From contig NZ_CP051167.1 of NCBI RefSeq assembly GCF_012295525.1, positions 2,728,001 to 2,792,000 of the forward strand: a DNA stretch of 64,000 bases, in the 5' to 3' direction. The DNA is from Oxynema aestuarii AP17 (lineage in GTDB: Bacteria; Cyanobacteriota; Cyanobacteriia; Cyanobacteriales; Laspinemataceae). Numbering within the stretch: the stretch's first letter is position 1; each line of letters opens with the position of its first letter. Positions 35,270 to 43,724 of this stretch are shown here, one piece after another. A program made the position numbers and the translations under genes. The notes beneath the pieces were generated by a model that had not been told where the DNA came from, did no database searches, and saw only the letters and a list, made by a program, of their open reading frames with translations.

Positions 35270-35650
35270 GTGATTACTCTAATTTTGGTGCATCCGCAAA
35301 GTCTGAGTCCTTCTCAAACCTGGAGTTTCGGCGATCGCGACGTGATTCGCGTCGGGCGATCGCCAGATAACGACGTCGTTCTCTATAGCGCCGTCGTTTC
35401 CCGTCACCATCTCGAACTGCGCCGGATCGGTTCGTGCTGGAAAATCGTCAACCTCGGCAGTAACGGCAGTTTTATCGACGATCGCCCCTTAATTCAAGCT
35501 CCAATCATCGATGGATTGATGGTACGTCTGGCCCGTTCCGGACCGCAACTACAAATCTTCAAAGGCGCGCAATCGCGAAGTGTCTCCCCAGGAGAATCGC
35601 CGATCGCCGGACCGGAACCCCAAACGCAATCGGGAGTGTTAGCCAGTTAG
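35270..35650 (+). CDS. FHA-domain protein
   Basis: A 126-residue protein that is almost entirely one forkhead-associated domain, a phosphothreonine-binding module (IRVGRSPDNDVVL, SAVVSRHHLELRR, IVNLGSNGSFIDDRPL). The start is a GTG; no ATG is available. The tail after residue 100 is encoded partly by a dispersed repeat (35573-35601), which adds RSVSPGESPIAG. The stop overlaps by three bases the stop of the convergent gene at 35647. The kinase partner is not in sight. Confidence 0.88.
   Translation: MITLILVHPQSLSPSQTWSFGDRDVIRVGRSPDNDVVLYSAVVSRHHLELRRIGSCWKIVNLGSNGSFIDDRPLIQAPIIDGLMVRLARSGPQLQIFKGAQSRSVSPGESPIAGPEPQTQSGVLAS
35573..35601. repeat. Dispersed GTCTCC...GGAGAATCGC repeat inside the FHA gene tail
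   Basis: TGTCTCCCCAGGAGAATCGCC, shared in part with 33096-33111, 41632-41661 and (inverted) 43632-43661. Confidence 0.5.
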
Positions 35651-36123
35651 TCCCCAACCGGAGCGATCGAAGAGACCTTAAACCCGCCGCCCCTCGGTAA
35701 AGGCTTTCCATCCATTCCCGTGGGATAGTTTTCCATCGGCGAACTCGGGACGTAAGGCTGCGGGGCGACAAATTCCCCCTCGACGACCACTTCCATCCCG
35801 ACAAAATCCTCGAAACTTTCCCATTCCACCTCGTCGGACCCGCGCAAGATCGTCCCTTCTGTTGCAGTCCGTTCTTCAATTTCGGCATCGCCGACATCGA
35901 GGACGTAATATTCACTGCCTCCCGCCATCCAAGATTCCGCACTTTGAGACCATTCTTTGCGAATGACTACCCCGGTGAGGGTGACTCGCTCTGAATTTTC
36001 TGGTTTCATCGTCGTTTTTGCTAAAGGATGACTCGATCCCGCAACCGGAAGGGCCAGATCGATCGCTGGCGTCAAACAGATCGCACTCAGCAAGGTCATC
36101 GAACAAGCGTGAATCGGCTTCAT
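35647..36123 (-). CDS. Secreted protein of unknown function
   Basis: 158 residues with a likely signal peptide (MKPIHACSMTLLSAICLTPAIDLALPVAGSS). The mature part is small and beta-rich, with a VTLTGVVIRKEW strand, an acidic stretch, and VGMEVVVEGEFVAPQ, a pattern that resembles an OB-like fold; the match is weak. Its start is 54 bases from the stop of the upstream oxidoreductase gene on the same strand, so they may share a transcript. Its stop overlaps that of the FHA gene. Confidence 0.6.
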   Translation of the reverse strand: MKPIHACSMTLLSAICLTPAIDLALPVAGSSHPLAKTTMKPENSERVTLTGVVIRKEWSQSAESWMAGGSEYYVLDVGDAEIEERTATEGTILRGSDEVEWESFEDFVGMEVVVEGEFVAPQPYVPSSPMENYPTGMDGKPLPRGGGFKVSSIAPVGD

Positions 36124-36177
36124 AATTCCCTCGGAAAAAGATATTCGCCAACGACAGCGCAGTAATTTTTCCGAAGT

Positions 36178-37284
36178 CTAGCACTCGTTCTCGGCGATCG
36201 TCTCGCGCACTGCCAACGCCGTTGCAGGAGCTAATAAAATCCCGTTGCGATAGTGACCCGTCGCCAATAAAACATTCTTAAATCCGTCGAGCGGACCGAT
36301 AACTGGAGCGGGTCGTCCCTCCGGTCGCGGACGCAAACCACTCCAGGTGTTGACGATTTCTCCGTTCGCCAACCCCGGACAAAAGGCGATCGCCCGTTCC
36401 CACACCGCCTCCAATTGGGCGCGATCGCCCCTCAACTCCATCCCCGCTTGGGGAAACTCCACCGTCGCCCCGATCCAATATTCCCCACGTCCCAAGGGAA
36501 CGATATGCACGTCATCCCCGGTGAGCACGGGTTCCGGACGGCCCGCAGCCAACGGCGTCGCCAACCGCACTTTTAACCCCTGACCGAGAACGGGTCGAAT
36601 CTCGACAGCTTCCCCCAATTGTTCGGTCAACGCCGTCGAACCCAACCCCGCCGCCACGATCGCCCAATCCACCGCTAACGAACCCTGGGAGGTTTCCAAC
36701 TCCTGGCAAATTTTCCGATCGCCCGTTTCCGTATAACGCGCCCCGAGAACCTCCACCCCAAACTGAAACGCCACCCCCTGACGGGTCGCCGCACTCACCA
36801 GCGCTCGGGTCAACGCCACCGGATCGAGTTGTCGGTCTTGTGGGGAGTAGACCGCGCCGATGAGGTCTAAATCTGCCAATTGTTCGTAGCGCGATCGCAC
36901 CTGTTCCGGGGTCAGTAATTCTAATGACCAGCCCTGAGAACGGCGAGTTTCGCAGAGAGTTCGCCATTTTTCCAGATCCTCGCCGGGAAAGCAGAGTTTG
37001 ACGATCCCCTGACGGTTGTAAGGAATCGAACATTCGGCGATCGCTTCGAGTTCCGGGATTAAGATTTCGTAACGGCGCAAAGTCCTTTCGCGCAGGCGCC
37101 ACGCCCGCCCTTTGACCTTTTGACTGATAATGCCCATCAACACCCCCAACGCCGCCTGAGTCGCCCCCGTTGCAGGTTCGTAGGCGCGATCGATCGCCGT
37201 AATTTCTAATCCCGGCACCTGGGATAATTCATAGGCGATCGTCGCTCCGATAATACCGCAGCCAATAATAGCAATACGAGTCAT
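36178..37284 (-). CDS. FAD-dependent oxidoreductase, glycine-oxidase (ThiO/DAO) type
   Basis: A 368-residue flavoenzyme. The N-terminal dinucleotide-binding motif is IAIIGCGIIGATIAYEL with an acidic residue at the end of the second strand (ITAIDR). The middle has the DAO-fold VDWAIVAAGLGS and the C-terminus the WSGLRPRPEGRPAPVIGPL and LLATGHYRNGILLAP blocks typical of glycine/D-amino-acid oxidases including ThiO, which makes dehydroglycine for thiazole synthesis. Cyanobacterial ThiO is sometimes fused to ThiG; no ThiG is fused or adjacent here, so the thiamine link is only likely. Confidence 0.8.
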   Translation of the reverse strand: MTRIAIIGCGIIGATIAYELSQVPGLEITAIDRAYEPATGATQAALGVLMGIISQKVKGRAWRLRERTLRRYEILIPELEAIAECSIPYNRQGIVKLCFPGEDLEKWRTLCETRRSQGWSLELLTPEQVRSRYEQLADLDLIGAVYSPQDRQLDPVALTRALVSAATRQGVAFQFGVEVLGARYTETGDRKICQELETSQGSLAVDWAIVAAGLGSTALTEQLGEAVEIRPVLGQGLKVRLATPLAAGRPEPVLTGDDVHIVPLGRGEYWIGATVEFPQAGMELRGDRAQLEAVWERAIAFCPGLANGEIVNTWSGLRPRPEGRPAPVIGPLDGFKNVLLATGHYRNGILLAPATALAVRETIAENEC

Positions 37285-37435
37285 GGGATTTTAGAGTTTA
37301 GAGTTTAGATTTTAGAGACTGTTTAAAAAATAAACATTAAGAGTCCGGTTTGAGAGGAGCCAATCGCCGGAGCATCAAACGACCGAGGGCTGACATCGGG
37401 TTAACTTAACTCTCTCGACCTTTCTATTGTGCCTT

Positions 37436-37492
37436 GTAGGGGTTTGGTGACCAAACCCTAGAGAAGTAGGGGTTTGGTCACCAAACCCCTAC
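37436..37492. repeat. Pair of REP-like palindromes, GTAGGGGTTTGGT type
   Basis: The second copy (37466-37492) is a 27-base palindrome with arms GTAGGGGTTTGGT around one base; the first (37436-37460) is a slightly shorter near-copy in tandem. The outer GTAGGGG/CCCCTAC is the same as in the REPs at 25.8 and 26.4 kb; the core differs. Confidence 0.75.
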
Positions 37493-37540
37493 TAGATTTT
37501 TTGATATTTTCTTGATGAACACTCTGCGATCGAAGCTTAC

Positions 37541-37575
37541 AAAAATTGGGGACAACTCCATAGACTTGTCCCCAA
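37541..37575 (-). terminator. psbQ terminator
   Basis: On the minus strand TTGGGGACAA, a ten-base loop, TTGTCCCCAA and then TTTTT: a 10 bp stem with a T-tract, 64 bases after the psbQ stop. Confidence 0.88.
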
Positions 37576-37638
37576 CTTATTCAATCTTTAAATGGCTCTA
37601 CAACCTCATCAGTTCGAGCAACGCTCCCCTTCGACTGA

Positions 37639-38082
37639 CTAGCTATTGGGAAGCTGGTTAAGGAAAGCATCGAAATCGGCTAGAGCTTCCGCATAGTTAC
37701 TGAGAGCTAAACTGTAATTCGCTTCAGTCGCCGCGCGATCGATCGTTTCGAGATGGACGAATAATTCTTTCGCTTTATTGCGAGCGGCTTTAGCATCTTG
37801 CGGGTCTAAATTACGGGCGACAAAACCCATATCCCGGCGCAAATCGCCAAGGGGACCGTGGATGAAGTTCCCGACATCAATCCAGTCGCGTTCTTGAATC
37901 AAAGATTCGAGTTCGCTCATGCGATCGCGGAAACTTTGAATATCAGCTTTGTATTCCTGAATGCGTTCCAACTGAATTTGAGAATACAGAGCGGGTTCGC
38001 TCGCTTGCGGTCCCCCACAGCTTACGACGAATACGGTTATCAGTGCGAGAATCCCAGCCAGAATTGAACGATAGCGTGACAT
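37639..38082 (-). CDS. psbQ: Photosystem II lipoprotein PsbQ (CyanoQ)
   Basis: A 147-residue lumenal lipoprotein that stabilises the oxygen-evolving side of photosystem II. The signal peptide ends in a lipobox (VVSC, Cys at residue 22). The mature part is a four-helix bundle with the family blocks RDWIDVGNFIHGPLGDLRRDM, ARNLDPQDAKAARNKAKELFVHLE and YAEALADFDAFLNQLP. Length is normal. Monocistronic, with its own terminator. Confidence 0.93.
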   Translation of the reverse strand: MSRYRSILAGILALITVFVVSCGGPQASEPALYSQIQLERIQEYKADIQSFRDRMSELESLIQERDWIDVGNFIHGPLGDLRRDMGFVARNLDPQDAKAARNKAKELFVHLETIDRAATEANYSLALSNYAEALADFDAFLNQLPNS

Positions 38083-38226
38083 AACCTATTTGTTTCCCTT
38101 AAATTAACTGAAATCGTTTTCTCAAGAAAAATATATCAAGATCGGGTGCATCGGTCATGGATGGATTTAACATTCTTGAGGATTTTTCCGGCTCAAATCG
38201 CGCTAGAATCGACCACCGATTTAGGC

Positions 38227-39075
38227 TCAGACGACCTGACGTTTGAAGAAAGTAGCGATCGCCTCGCCCACATCTTCAGACCAATGTTCTTGGGCGTAAT
38301 GTCCGGCTTCCGGGAGGTTGACCCGTTCGCTATTGGGCAGTAATTTCGCCAAATCTTCGGCATCGGTCGCCGAGAACCACGGATCTTGAAGTCCCCACAA
38401 AATTAAAGTGGGCTGCTCCCATTCTCTCAGCCCGCGTTCGATTTCGGCACTGGTTCGTTTGAGATCGAGGCGGCGAATCGTCGTCATCAACGATCGCCCG
38501 GCGGCGGAACTGGTCAGAAACGGTTTGCGATAAACATCTAAATCCGGTTCGGAAATGCCGTAACCGCTTGCCCCTTCCAAGGTGCGATCGACTAAAAGCG
38601 GGTCTTGGGTCATCATGTCGCCGACGAAGGGCAGCCCCAATTGACGCAGTTTCCAGGGCAGTTGGGCGCTACTGAGGACGGGGCTATTGAGCATCACCAG
38701 GCGTTCGACGCGATCGCCGTTATCGAGAGCGTACTGCACGCCGACGGAGCCGAGAAAGCCCTGTACGACTAAGTAAAAGCGATCGAGGTCGATCGCGTCA
38801 ATCAAGCCACTGAGAGCCTTGAGAAAGGCGGCGGGGGTATAGTTAAATTGGCTGTTACTCGGTTGGTCGGAGTTGCCAAAGCCGATCCAATCCGGGGCGA
38901 TCGCGCGAAACCCTCGTTCGGCCAAAATGGGCATCACTTCGGTCCAGCTATAGCCTTGAGAGGGCAACCCGTGCAACAACAAAACGGGAGGGCGATCGCT
39001 CGGGTTTAACGGTTCCAACTCCCGATAAAACCATTTTAAACCGTCAATTTCTATGGTTTTTTCTTCAATCTTCAC
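38227..39075 (-). CDS. Alpha/beta-hydrolase fold protein, probably without a nucleophile
   Basis: A 282-residue protein closest in pattern to haloalkane dehalogenase/epoxide hydrolase-type alpha/beta hydrolases (VLLLHGLPSQGYSWTEVMPIL, RAIAPDWIGFGNSD, LILWGLQDPWF, EAGHYAQEHW). The nucleophile elbow, normally G-x-(S/D)-x-G or QDWGG, reads VVQGFLGSVG, so no Ser, Asp or Cys lies at the turn. The acid and His positions seem kept. It may be a non-catalytic member. No signal peptide or operon partner. Confidence 0.8.
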   Translation of the reverse strand: MKIEEKTIEIDGLKWFYRELEPLNPSDRPPVLLLHGLPSQGYSWTEVMPILAERGFRAIAPDWIGFGNSDQPSNSQFNYTPAAFLKALSGLIDAIDLDRFYLVVQGFLGSVGVQYALDNGDRVERLVMLNSPVLSSAQLPWKLRQLGLPFVGDMMTQDPLLVDRTLEGASGYGISEPDLDVYRKPFLTSSAAGRSLMTTIRRLDLKRTSAEIERGLREWEQPTLILWGLQDPWFSATDAEDLAKLLPNSERVNLPEAGHYAQEHWSEDVGEAIATFFKRQVV

Positions 39076-39399
39076 GAGACGAAATTTTTTTAAGCATTGA
39101 CGTTTAGAGCTTACCGTTATTTTGTCCCGTCAATCAAGAGCGCTCCATCGAGCGGCGATCGGCGATCGTCTTTTTGAATCGAATCAGCTTTTCTGTGGTT
39201 CGGGCCTCGGACCCGCCTCATTCGTAAGTCCCCCGACCCAGGGTGAAGTCCCCTTTAATTAGGGTAAATTAGAAAGATTAAAGGACATTTACGGCGATCC
39301 TCCCTACCCCCTTTAACTTTGAAAAAATTCCTATAAAAAAAGGGGCATTTGCCCCTTTTTTTAGTCCATATTCAAAACAGAATCCTAGAGTTTTAAATC
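39076..39399. other. Intergenic region between hydrolase and petA
   Basis: Contains GC-rich inverted stretches near 39200 (GGTTCGGGCCTCGGACCC), and the petA terminator. No tRNA-like fold could be made. No gene. Confidence 0.5.
39335..39362 (-). terminator. petCA terminator
   Basis: A7-GGGGC-ATTT-GCCCC-T7, a perfect palindrome usable in both directions, 37 bases beyond the petA stop. Confidence 0.92.
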
Positions 39400-40389
39400 C
39401 TAGAAGTTCATTTCTGCAGCTTGAACTTTTTCGACTTGTTTCTTCTTCAAGACCAACATAATTTGAGAAATCATGACAATCGAGAAGAAGGCCAATAAGC
39501 CCGTAATCCGACCCGAACTTTGCAGGACGATTTCCGTATCTTTCTGACCGAAACCGCCAACATTCGGGTTGTTGGTAATCGCTTGTCCGGCAGTCACTTC
39601 ATCGCCTTCGGAAACGATCAATTCCGGTCCGACAGGAATGCTATCGACGACGGCATCGCCTTCACTCGGTTGAATGGTGACTTCATAACTCCCATCTTCC
39701 CCTTGTTCGATCTTGGCGATACTACCCGTGACAGAGGCTTTATAAACCGCATTATTGCTGGCATTTCCAGCCGGGTAAACTTGGCCGCGTCCTCGGTTAC
39801 CCCCCGCGTGGACCGCATATTTACCGAAGTGAATATTTTTATCCGTTTCGGGATTGGGAGACAACACCGGGAAGACAATTTCTTGATATTGTTCGCCGGG
39901 TAACGGACCGACAATGACCACGTTTTCTTGGTCCGCCGCATAGGGTTGGAAGTACAGCCCTTCGACTTTTTCTTTGAGTTCTTCGGGGATGCGATCTTCC
40001 GGAGCGATCTTAAAGCCTTCGGGAAGCATCAGCACGGCGCCGACGTTGAGCGGGCCTTTTTCCCCGGTGGTCAACACTTGTTGAACGTTGGTGTCGTAAG
40101 GGATTTTAACGATGGCTTCAAAGACCGTATCGGGTAAAACCGATTGCGGGACTTCAATTTCAGTCGGCTTGGACGCCAAGTGGCAGTTGGCGCAAACAAT
40201 CCGGCCCGTGGCTTCACGCGGACTGTCCGGTGCAGTTTGTTGGGCCCAGAAGGGATAGGCGGCGGCGGACTGCGGTAAGGTCACGTCGAAAGCGACTAAC
40301 AGCGCCAACGTCGTAACCAGTACCAGCGCGCCTTTCGCCATTGCCCCAGAGAGGCGTTGCAGGATCGGCGATAAGGAAAGTTGTTTCAT
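39400..40389 (-). CDS. petA: Cytochrome f
   Basis: A 329-residue thylakoid cytochrome b6f subunit. A signal peptide ends before YPFWAQQ, whose Tyr is the N-terminal haem ligand. The haem-binding CANCH follows ([13 protein letters not shown]), and the C-terminal membrane anchor is [21 protein letters not shown]. It transfers electrons from the Rieske protein to plastocyanin or cytochrome c6. ATG at 40389 was chosen to give a normal N-terminus; the open frame to 40458 is spurious. It follows petC by 102 bases in the conserved petCA operon. Confidence 0.97.
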   Translation of the reverse strand: MKQLSLSPILQRLSGAMAKGALVLVTTLALLVAFDVTLPQSAAAYPFWAQQTAPDSPREATGRIVCANCHLASKPTEIEVPQSVLPDTVFEAIVKIPYDTNVQQVLTTGEKGPLNVGAVLMLPEGFKIAPEDRIPEELKEKVEGLYFQPYAADQENVVIVGPLPGEQYQEIVFPVLSPNPETDKNIHFGKYAVHAGGNRGRGQVYPAGNASNNAVYKASVTGSIAKIEQGEDGSYEVTIQPSEGDAVVDSIPVGPELIVSEGDEVTAGQAITNNPNVGGFGQKDTEIVLQSSGRITGLLAFFSIVMISQIMLVLKKKQVEKVQAAEMNF

Positions 40390-40491
40390 CGGGAATGGAA
40401 CGATTTTACTGACGAAGCTCAAACATAGAGATTTTAGAGGGTAAATGGCACTGGCCATCGCCGAGCTAAAATCCGATCGGCTCGAATTCGG

Positions 40492-41031
40492 TTAGGTCCA
40501 CCAGGGTTGTTCCCCGGTGCGGAAATCGGTTTCCGTCCAGGGAGTCAATACAACGTTGTCGTCTTGAACGTCGGCGTGAGCTAAGGCTAACGACAGAGGC
40601 GCAGGACCGCGCACGACTTTACCTTCGCTGTTGTATTGGGAACCGTGACAGGGACAAATAAATTTATTCTCGCTGGCGTTCCAGGGGACGACACAGCCGA
40701 GGTGAGTGCAAACGGCGTTTAAGCCGTAATCGGCTAGGGTTTTGTCGTTGGTCACCACGAGGTAAGTGGGATCCCCTTTGAGTCCTTGGGCCAGAGTGCG
40801 ATCGCCAGGGTTGTGACTGTCTAAAAATTTGCTAACGCTGATGTCGTTCCCCAACGCATCTTTAGCGGTTACGCCACCTCCGGGGCCACCGCTAGAAGGG
40901 GGGATAAAATATTTGACAACGGGGTAAAGCGCTCCGAGAGCTGTCCCAGTGACGGCCCCGAAGGTTAGAAAATTCATGAATTGGCGACGTCCCATGCTGG
41001 GAACGTCAGGAGATCCGGAAGCTTGAGCCAT
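40492..41031 (-). CDS. petC: Cytochrome b6f Rieske iron-sulphur protein
   Basis: A 179-residue protein with an N-terminal Tat-like anchor ([29 protein letters not shown]), the flexible Gly-rich hinge (PSSGGPGGG) and the two cluster-binding boxes CTHLGC and CPCHGS. It moves electrons from plastoquinol to cytochrome f. The uncleaved Tat anchor fits dependence on TatC, encoded at 27.9 kb. It is divergent from the DUF3067 gene across 248 bases. Confidence 0.97.
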   Translation of the reverse strand: MAQASGSPDVPSMGRRQFMNFLTFGAVTGTALGALYPVVKYFIPPSSGGPGGGVTAKDALGNDISVSKFLDSHNPGDRTLAQGLKGDPTYLVVTNDKTLADYGLNAVCTHLGCVVPWNASENKFICPCHGSQYNSEGKVVRGPAPLSLALAHADVQDDNVVLTPWTETDFRTGEQPWWT

Positions 41032-41279
41032 GACCTAACTTGCTATCTGTGTGTTAAGTTGTATGTCTTAGCCACTCAGTCAAGGGCTAAAATTGGTCAA
41101 CTCTAGATTTAACAATGGCGTGTGTATATTTAGAGTTAGCCAAACCTGCCAGGGAGCGACAACACGTTGGAAACACCCCCTTCGGCGTTTCTGAAAAAAT
41201 TATTACATTCTTTGACCCATCGATCGCATTTTCACCCCTCGGAGTCTCGGAATTGTAACAAATTGTAAAGTAAAAGCTT

Positions 41280-41597
41280 ATGACGGGACGAGACTTACGC
41301 CAACTGCTCGTAGACAAGTGGGGCTATTCTTACGACATCAAAATGCGCCGCACCCAGGGCAAAATGTTTGTACAAGTGATGTGGAAATATCTCGAACAAG
41401 CGTCATTTCCGCTTACGGAAGCGGAATATCTCGAACATTTGGATACGGTGGTCGCCTATTTGCACGGTTGGGGGGCGATCGAGCAGTTTTGCGCTTATAT
41501 CGAACAGACGAAAGAACGGCCCCGGTTGGGTAAAGCGGTTAGTATTCCGGTAGAATTGGGCGATCGCGCGTCGGAATGGATGCTCGAAAATTTCTAG
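41280..41597 (+). CDS. DUF3067 family protein
   Basis: A 105-residue soluble protein conserved in cyanobacteria and plastid-bearing plants (MTGRDLRQLLVDKWGYSYDIKMRRTQGK, then LEHLDTVVAYLHGWGA and KERPRLGKAVSIPVEL). Its place next to and divergent from petC is common in cyanobacteria as far as I recall, and fits a role in cytochrome b6f or Fe-S maturation, but this is inference. No catalytic motif is evident. Confidence 0.88.
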   Translation: MTGRDLRQLLVDKWGYSYDIKMRRTQGKMFVQVMWKYLEQASFPLTEAEYLEHLDTVVAYLHGWGAIEQFCAYIEQTKERPRLGKAVSIPVELGDRASEWMLENF

Positions 41598-41631
41598 TCG
41601 ATTTTTTCACTCAAGTTCTAGGTTGCCGGAC

Positions 41632-41661
41632 CTTCGCGTAGGGTCTCCAAAGGAGAATCGC
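41632..41661. repeat. Dispersed GTAGGGTCTCC-AAA-GGAGAATCGC repeat
   Basis: Same family as 33096-33111, 35573-35601 and, inverted, 43632-43661. Confidence 0.55.
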
Positions 41662-41808
41662 TGGGATCCGGGGATCGAGGCGAGTCACGCCGTCGCGATC
41701 GATCCCGTCAGTTGTCCCACGAGATCCGCACGGCATTTTATCGGGGAGCGATCGCGATGGAAGTTATCGTCAGATCTTTAACGTTTGAGGGGTTCGGGGA
41801 GCGATAAG

Positions 41809-41841
41809 TCCCGCGCTGTATGCGAAGCATCAGCGTCGGGA
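41809..41841. mobile_element. Orphan copy of a TnpB-element right-end hairpin
   Basis: TCCCGCGCTGTA, a short loop with its own ATGC-GCAT pair, and CAGCGTCGGGA. The same arms occur at the right end of the tnpB element (43218-43249). No tnpB precedes this copy, so it is a solo end or relic. Confidence 0.5.
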
Positions 41842-41953
41842 TCCATGGACTCCCCGAGCTGGCCTCATCCCCACCCTACGGGAAGGGCCAAGCCCTACAA
41901 TGGGGATGAGACCAGCATTTATCAGCAGCTATAGCCTGTGGTAGTTTATAGTC

Positions 41954-43229
41954 ATGCTGACTATGAACTACACTTACCGAATCGATCCAGACGCCACCCA
42001 GCAGACTGAACTGTTGGAGTGGCTTGAGACCTGCAGAGGCGTATATAACTACGCTTTGCGCGAACTCAAAGACTGGATTGCTTCTCGTAAGTGTCAGGTA
42101 GACCGATGTTCGTTGGAAAAGGAATACACCATTCCTGCTGATGAACCGTTTCCGTCTTATCACCGTCAACAAAACAACCTGGCTAAAGCAAAGAAGCAAT
42201 TCCCGCATCTGGGTCAGGTACATTCTCAGGTGTTGCAGACCACAATTCGCAGACTGCACGATACCTGGAAAGCATTTCAGAAACGGGGACATGGATTCCC
42301 TCGTTTCAAAAAGTTCGGTCAATTCAAATCCTTTCTATTTCCCCAGTTCAAGAACAATCCCATCAATGGCTTCACAATCAAGTTGCCAAAGATTGGGGAA
42401 GTACCCATTAACCTGCATCCCCCCTTCGCCCCCCTTTCAAAGGGGGGTTGGGGGGATACAGGTGCGGGTATTGTCCAGGGTGCGAGGAACACAATGGTAT
42501 GTCGTCGTCACCATTGAATCGGATATATCGGTTCCCGATGCCCCGGTTCACGGTCGGGCAATTGGGATTGACCTGGGATTGGAGCGATTCTTGACCGCTT
42601 CCGATCGCTCTTTCCAAGAGCGACCCCAGTTTTTCAAGTCGATGCAACGCAAGCTGAAATTGCTGCAACGCAGAGCAGCACGAAAACAGAAGGGTTCTCA
42701 AAACTGGGAAAAGGCGCAAATCGAAGTGGCTAGAATGCATCATCGCATTGCCAATCGTCGTAAAGATTTCCATCTGAAGACGGCTCATCAGCTTTGCGAC
42801 CGGGCGCAAACCATCTTTGCAGAAGATCTCAACGTCAAAGGCTTGACGCGAGGGATGTTGCGAACAGATTGTGTAGATGCTGCTTTCGGACAATTCCTGT
42901 CTCTGACGGAATGGGTTTGTTGGAAACGGGGAGTGTACTTTGCTAAAGTCAACCCCAACGGTACCAGTCAAACCTGTCCATCCTGCTTTGCTACGGTCAG
43001 CAAAGGGTTGGAAGTCAGAGAGCATCATTGTCCTGAGTGTGGGTATCGGACGCATCGCGATCGTGCTGCAGCAGAGATGGTTTTGCATCGTGGACTAGAA
43101 AACGTAGTAACCCAGGGACTCTGGGGAACGGAAACCGCCTGTCAAGTCGGTCTGTCGGGGGTCTATGACCTAGATAAGTGGCGTGGGGCAGGAACACCCA
43201 ATTGTGAGGTTGGGAAGCCCGCGCTGTAA
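41954..43229 (+). pseudogene. tnpB: tnpB broken by a 40-base palindromic repeat
   Basis: The N-terminal part (YTYRIDPDATQQTELLEWLETCRGVYNYALREL...FPRFKKFGQFKS) reads from 41954 to 42418. The frame then enters a C-run/G-run palindrome (42419-42458), and the true protein resumes in another frame at 42459 (QVRVLSRVRGTQWYVVV). All three RuvC acidic residues survive in the second part (GIDLGLERF, FAEDLNVKGL, HRDRAAAEM), together with the CPSC...CPECG zinc ribbon. The insertion or replacement also removed about ten residues, so removing the repeat alone would not restore a full protein. Confidence 0.85.
42419..42458. repeat. C-run/G-run palindromic repeat inserted in tnpB
   Basis: CCCCCTTCGCCCCCC-TTTCAAA-GGGGGGTTGGGGGGAT. 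Nearly identical to 61086-61124 and related to the two copies bracketing the DUF559 gene at 25.2-25.7 kb. Confidence 0.85.
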
Positions 43230-43251
43230 TCTTTGATTCAGCGTCGGGAGG

Positions 43252-43614
43252 ATGTCACATAATTGGATGGTCAGTTTGTGTCAATTACTGGCCTTATTTG
43301 TGATTTTCACCGGAATTGTTAAATCCCTGCTGGTTTACCTGCGACACGGTTTGTTAAGCGGACATTCTGCCCTCGCCTTCCAAGAAAGTCGCCTAGAAAT
43401 GGGGTATGCTTTTTCCCTCGGTTTGGGCTTTCCGATCGGCGGGAGTATCTTGAAAACGACGATCGCCCCGAGTTGGAACGATATCGGCCAACTGGCAGCA
43501 ATTATCGCCATCCGCACCTTACTCAATTCTCTATTGTTGCAAGCCATTACGGGCAGTTCGTCCGATGGAGACGATCGCGATCGCACCTCTCTGTGGGACC
43601 GACTCAAAAGCTGA
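43252..43614 (+). CDS. DUF1622 family membrane protein
   Basis: A 120-residue protein with three predicted membrane segments (LCQLLALFVIFTGIVKSLLVYL, AFSLGLGFPIGGSILKTTI, IGQLAAIIAIRTLLNSLLLQAI) and the family blocks ESRLEMGYAFSLGLGFPIGGSILKT. Function unknown. The ATG at 43252 and its GGGAGG ribosome site belong to the right end of the upstream IS element; the next in-frame ATG is 43267 (MVSLCQ). The insertion may therefore have changed the start or expression of this gene. Confidence 0.85.
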   Translation: MSHNWMVSLCQLLALFVIFTGIVKSLLVYLRHGLLSGHSALAFQESRLEMGYAFSLGLGFPIGGSILKTTIAPSWNDIGQLAAIIAIRTLLNSLLLQAITGSSSDGDDRDRTSLWDRLKS

Positions 43615-43631
43615 AGCGCCGACCCCGCCAA

Positions 43632-43661
43632 CGGCGATTCTCGTTTGGAGACCCTACGCGA
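43632..43661. repeat. Dispersed GGCGATTCTC...GGAGACCCTACGCG repeat
   Basis: Inverted copy of the family at 41632-41661, just after the DUF1622 stop. Confidence 0.5.
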
Positions 43662-43673
43662 TCGCCCGAAATG

Positions 43674-43710
43674 CCAAGAACTCCCCGGGATCGTAGCGGG
43701 GAGTTCTTGG
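43674..43710. terminator. Bidirectional terminator between DUF1622 and SDR genes
   Basis: CCAAGAACTCCCCG and CGGGGAGTTCTTGG form a perfect 14 bp stem with a 9-base loop between convergent genes. Confidence 0.85.
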
Positions 43711-43724
43711 TAGTTCAACTCAAC

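Larger units (their letters stand above)
37285..37638. other. Intergenic region between oxidoreductase and psbQ
   Basis: Contains heptamer-like TTTAGAGTTTAGA repeats (37288-37316), a pair of REP-like palindromes (37436-37460 and 37466-37492) and the psbQ terminator. No gene. Confidence 0.6.
41598..41953. other. Intergenic region with dispersed repeat and IS ends
   Basis: Holds the GTAGGGTCTCC...GGAGAATCGC repeat (41632-41661), an orphan right-end-like hairpin (41809-41841) and the left-end hairpin of the tnpB element (41865-41911). No gene. Confidence 0.5.
41865..43256 (+). mobile_element. IS200/IS605-type (TnpB only) element, interrupted
   Basis: The left part has CTCATCCCC...GGGGATGAG (41865-41911) and a hairpin over the start codon (TAGTTTATAGTCA/TGACTATGAACTA). 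The right end is GAAGCCCGCGCTGTA...CAGCGTCGGGAGGATGTCAC. It encodes one broken tnpB. Confidence 0.65.

Noticed and set aside
39170-39260. tRNA gene
   Set aside because: GTTCGGGCCTCGGACCC resembles a T-arm, but no acceptor stem, D-arm or anticodon arm could be built around it.
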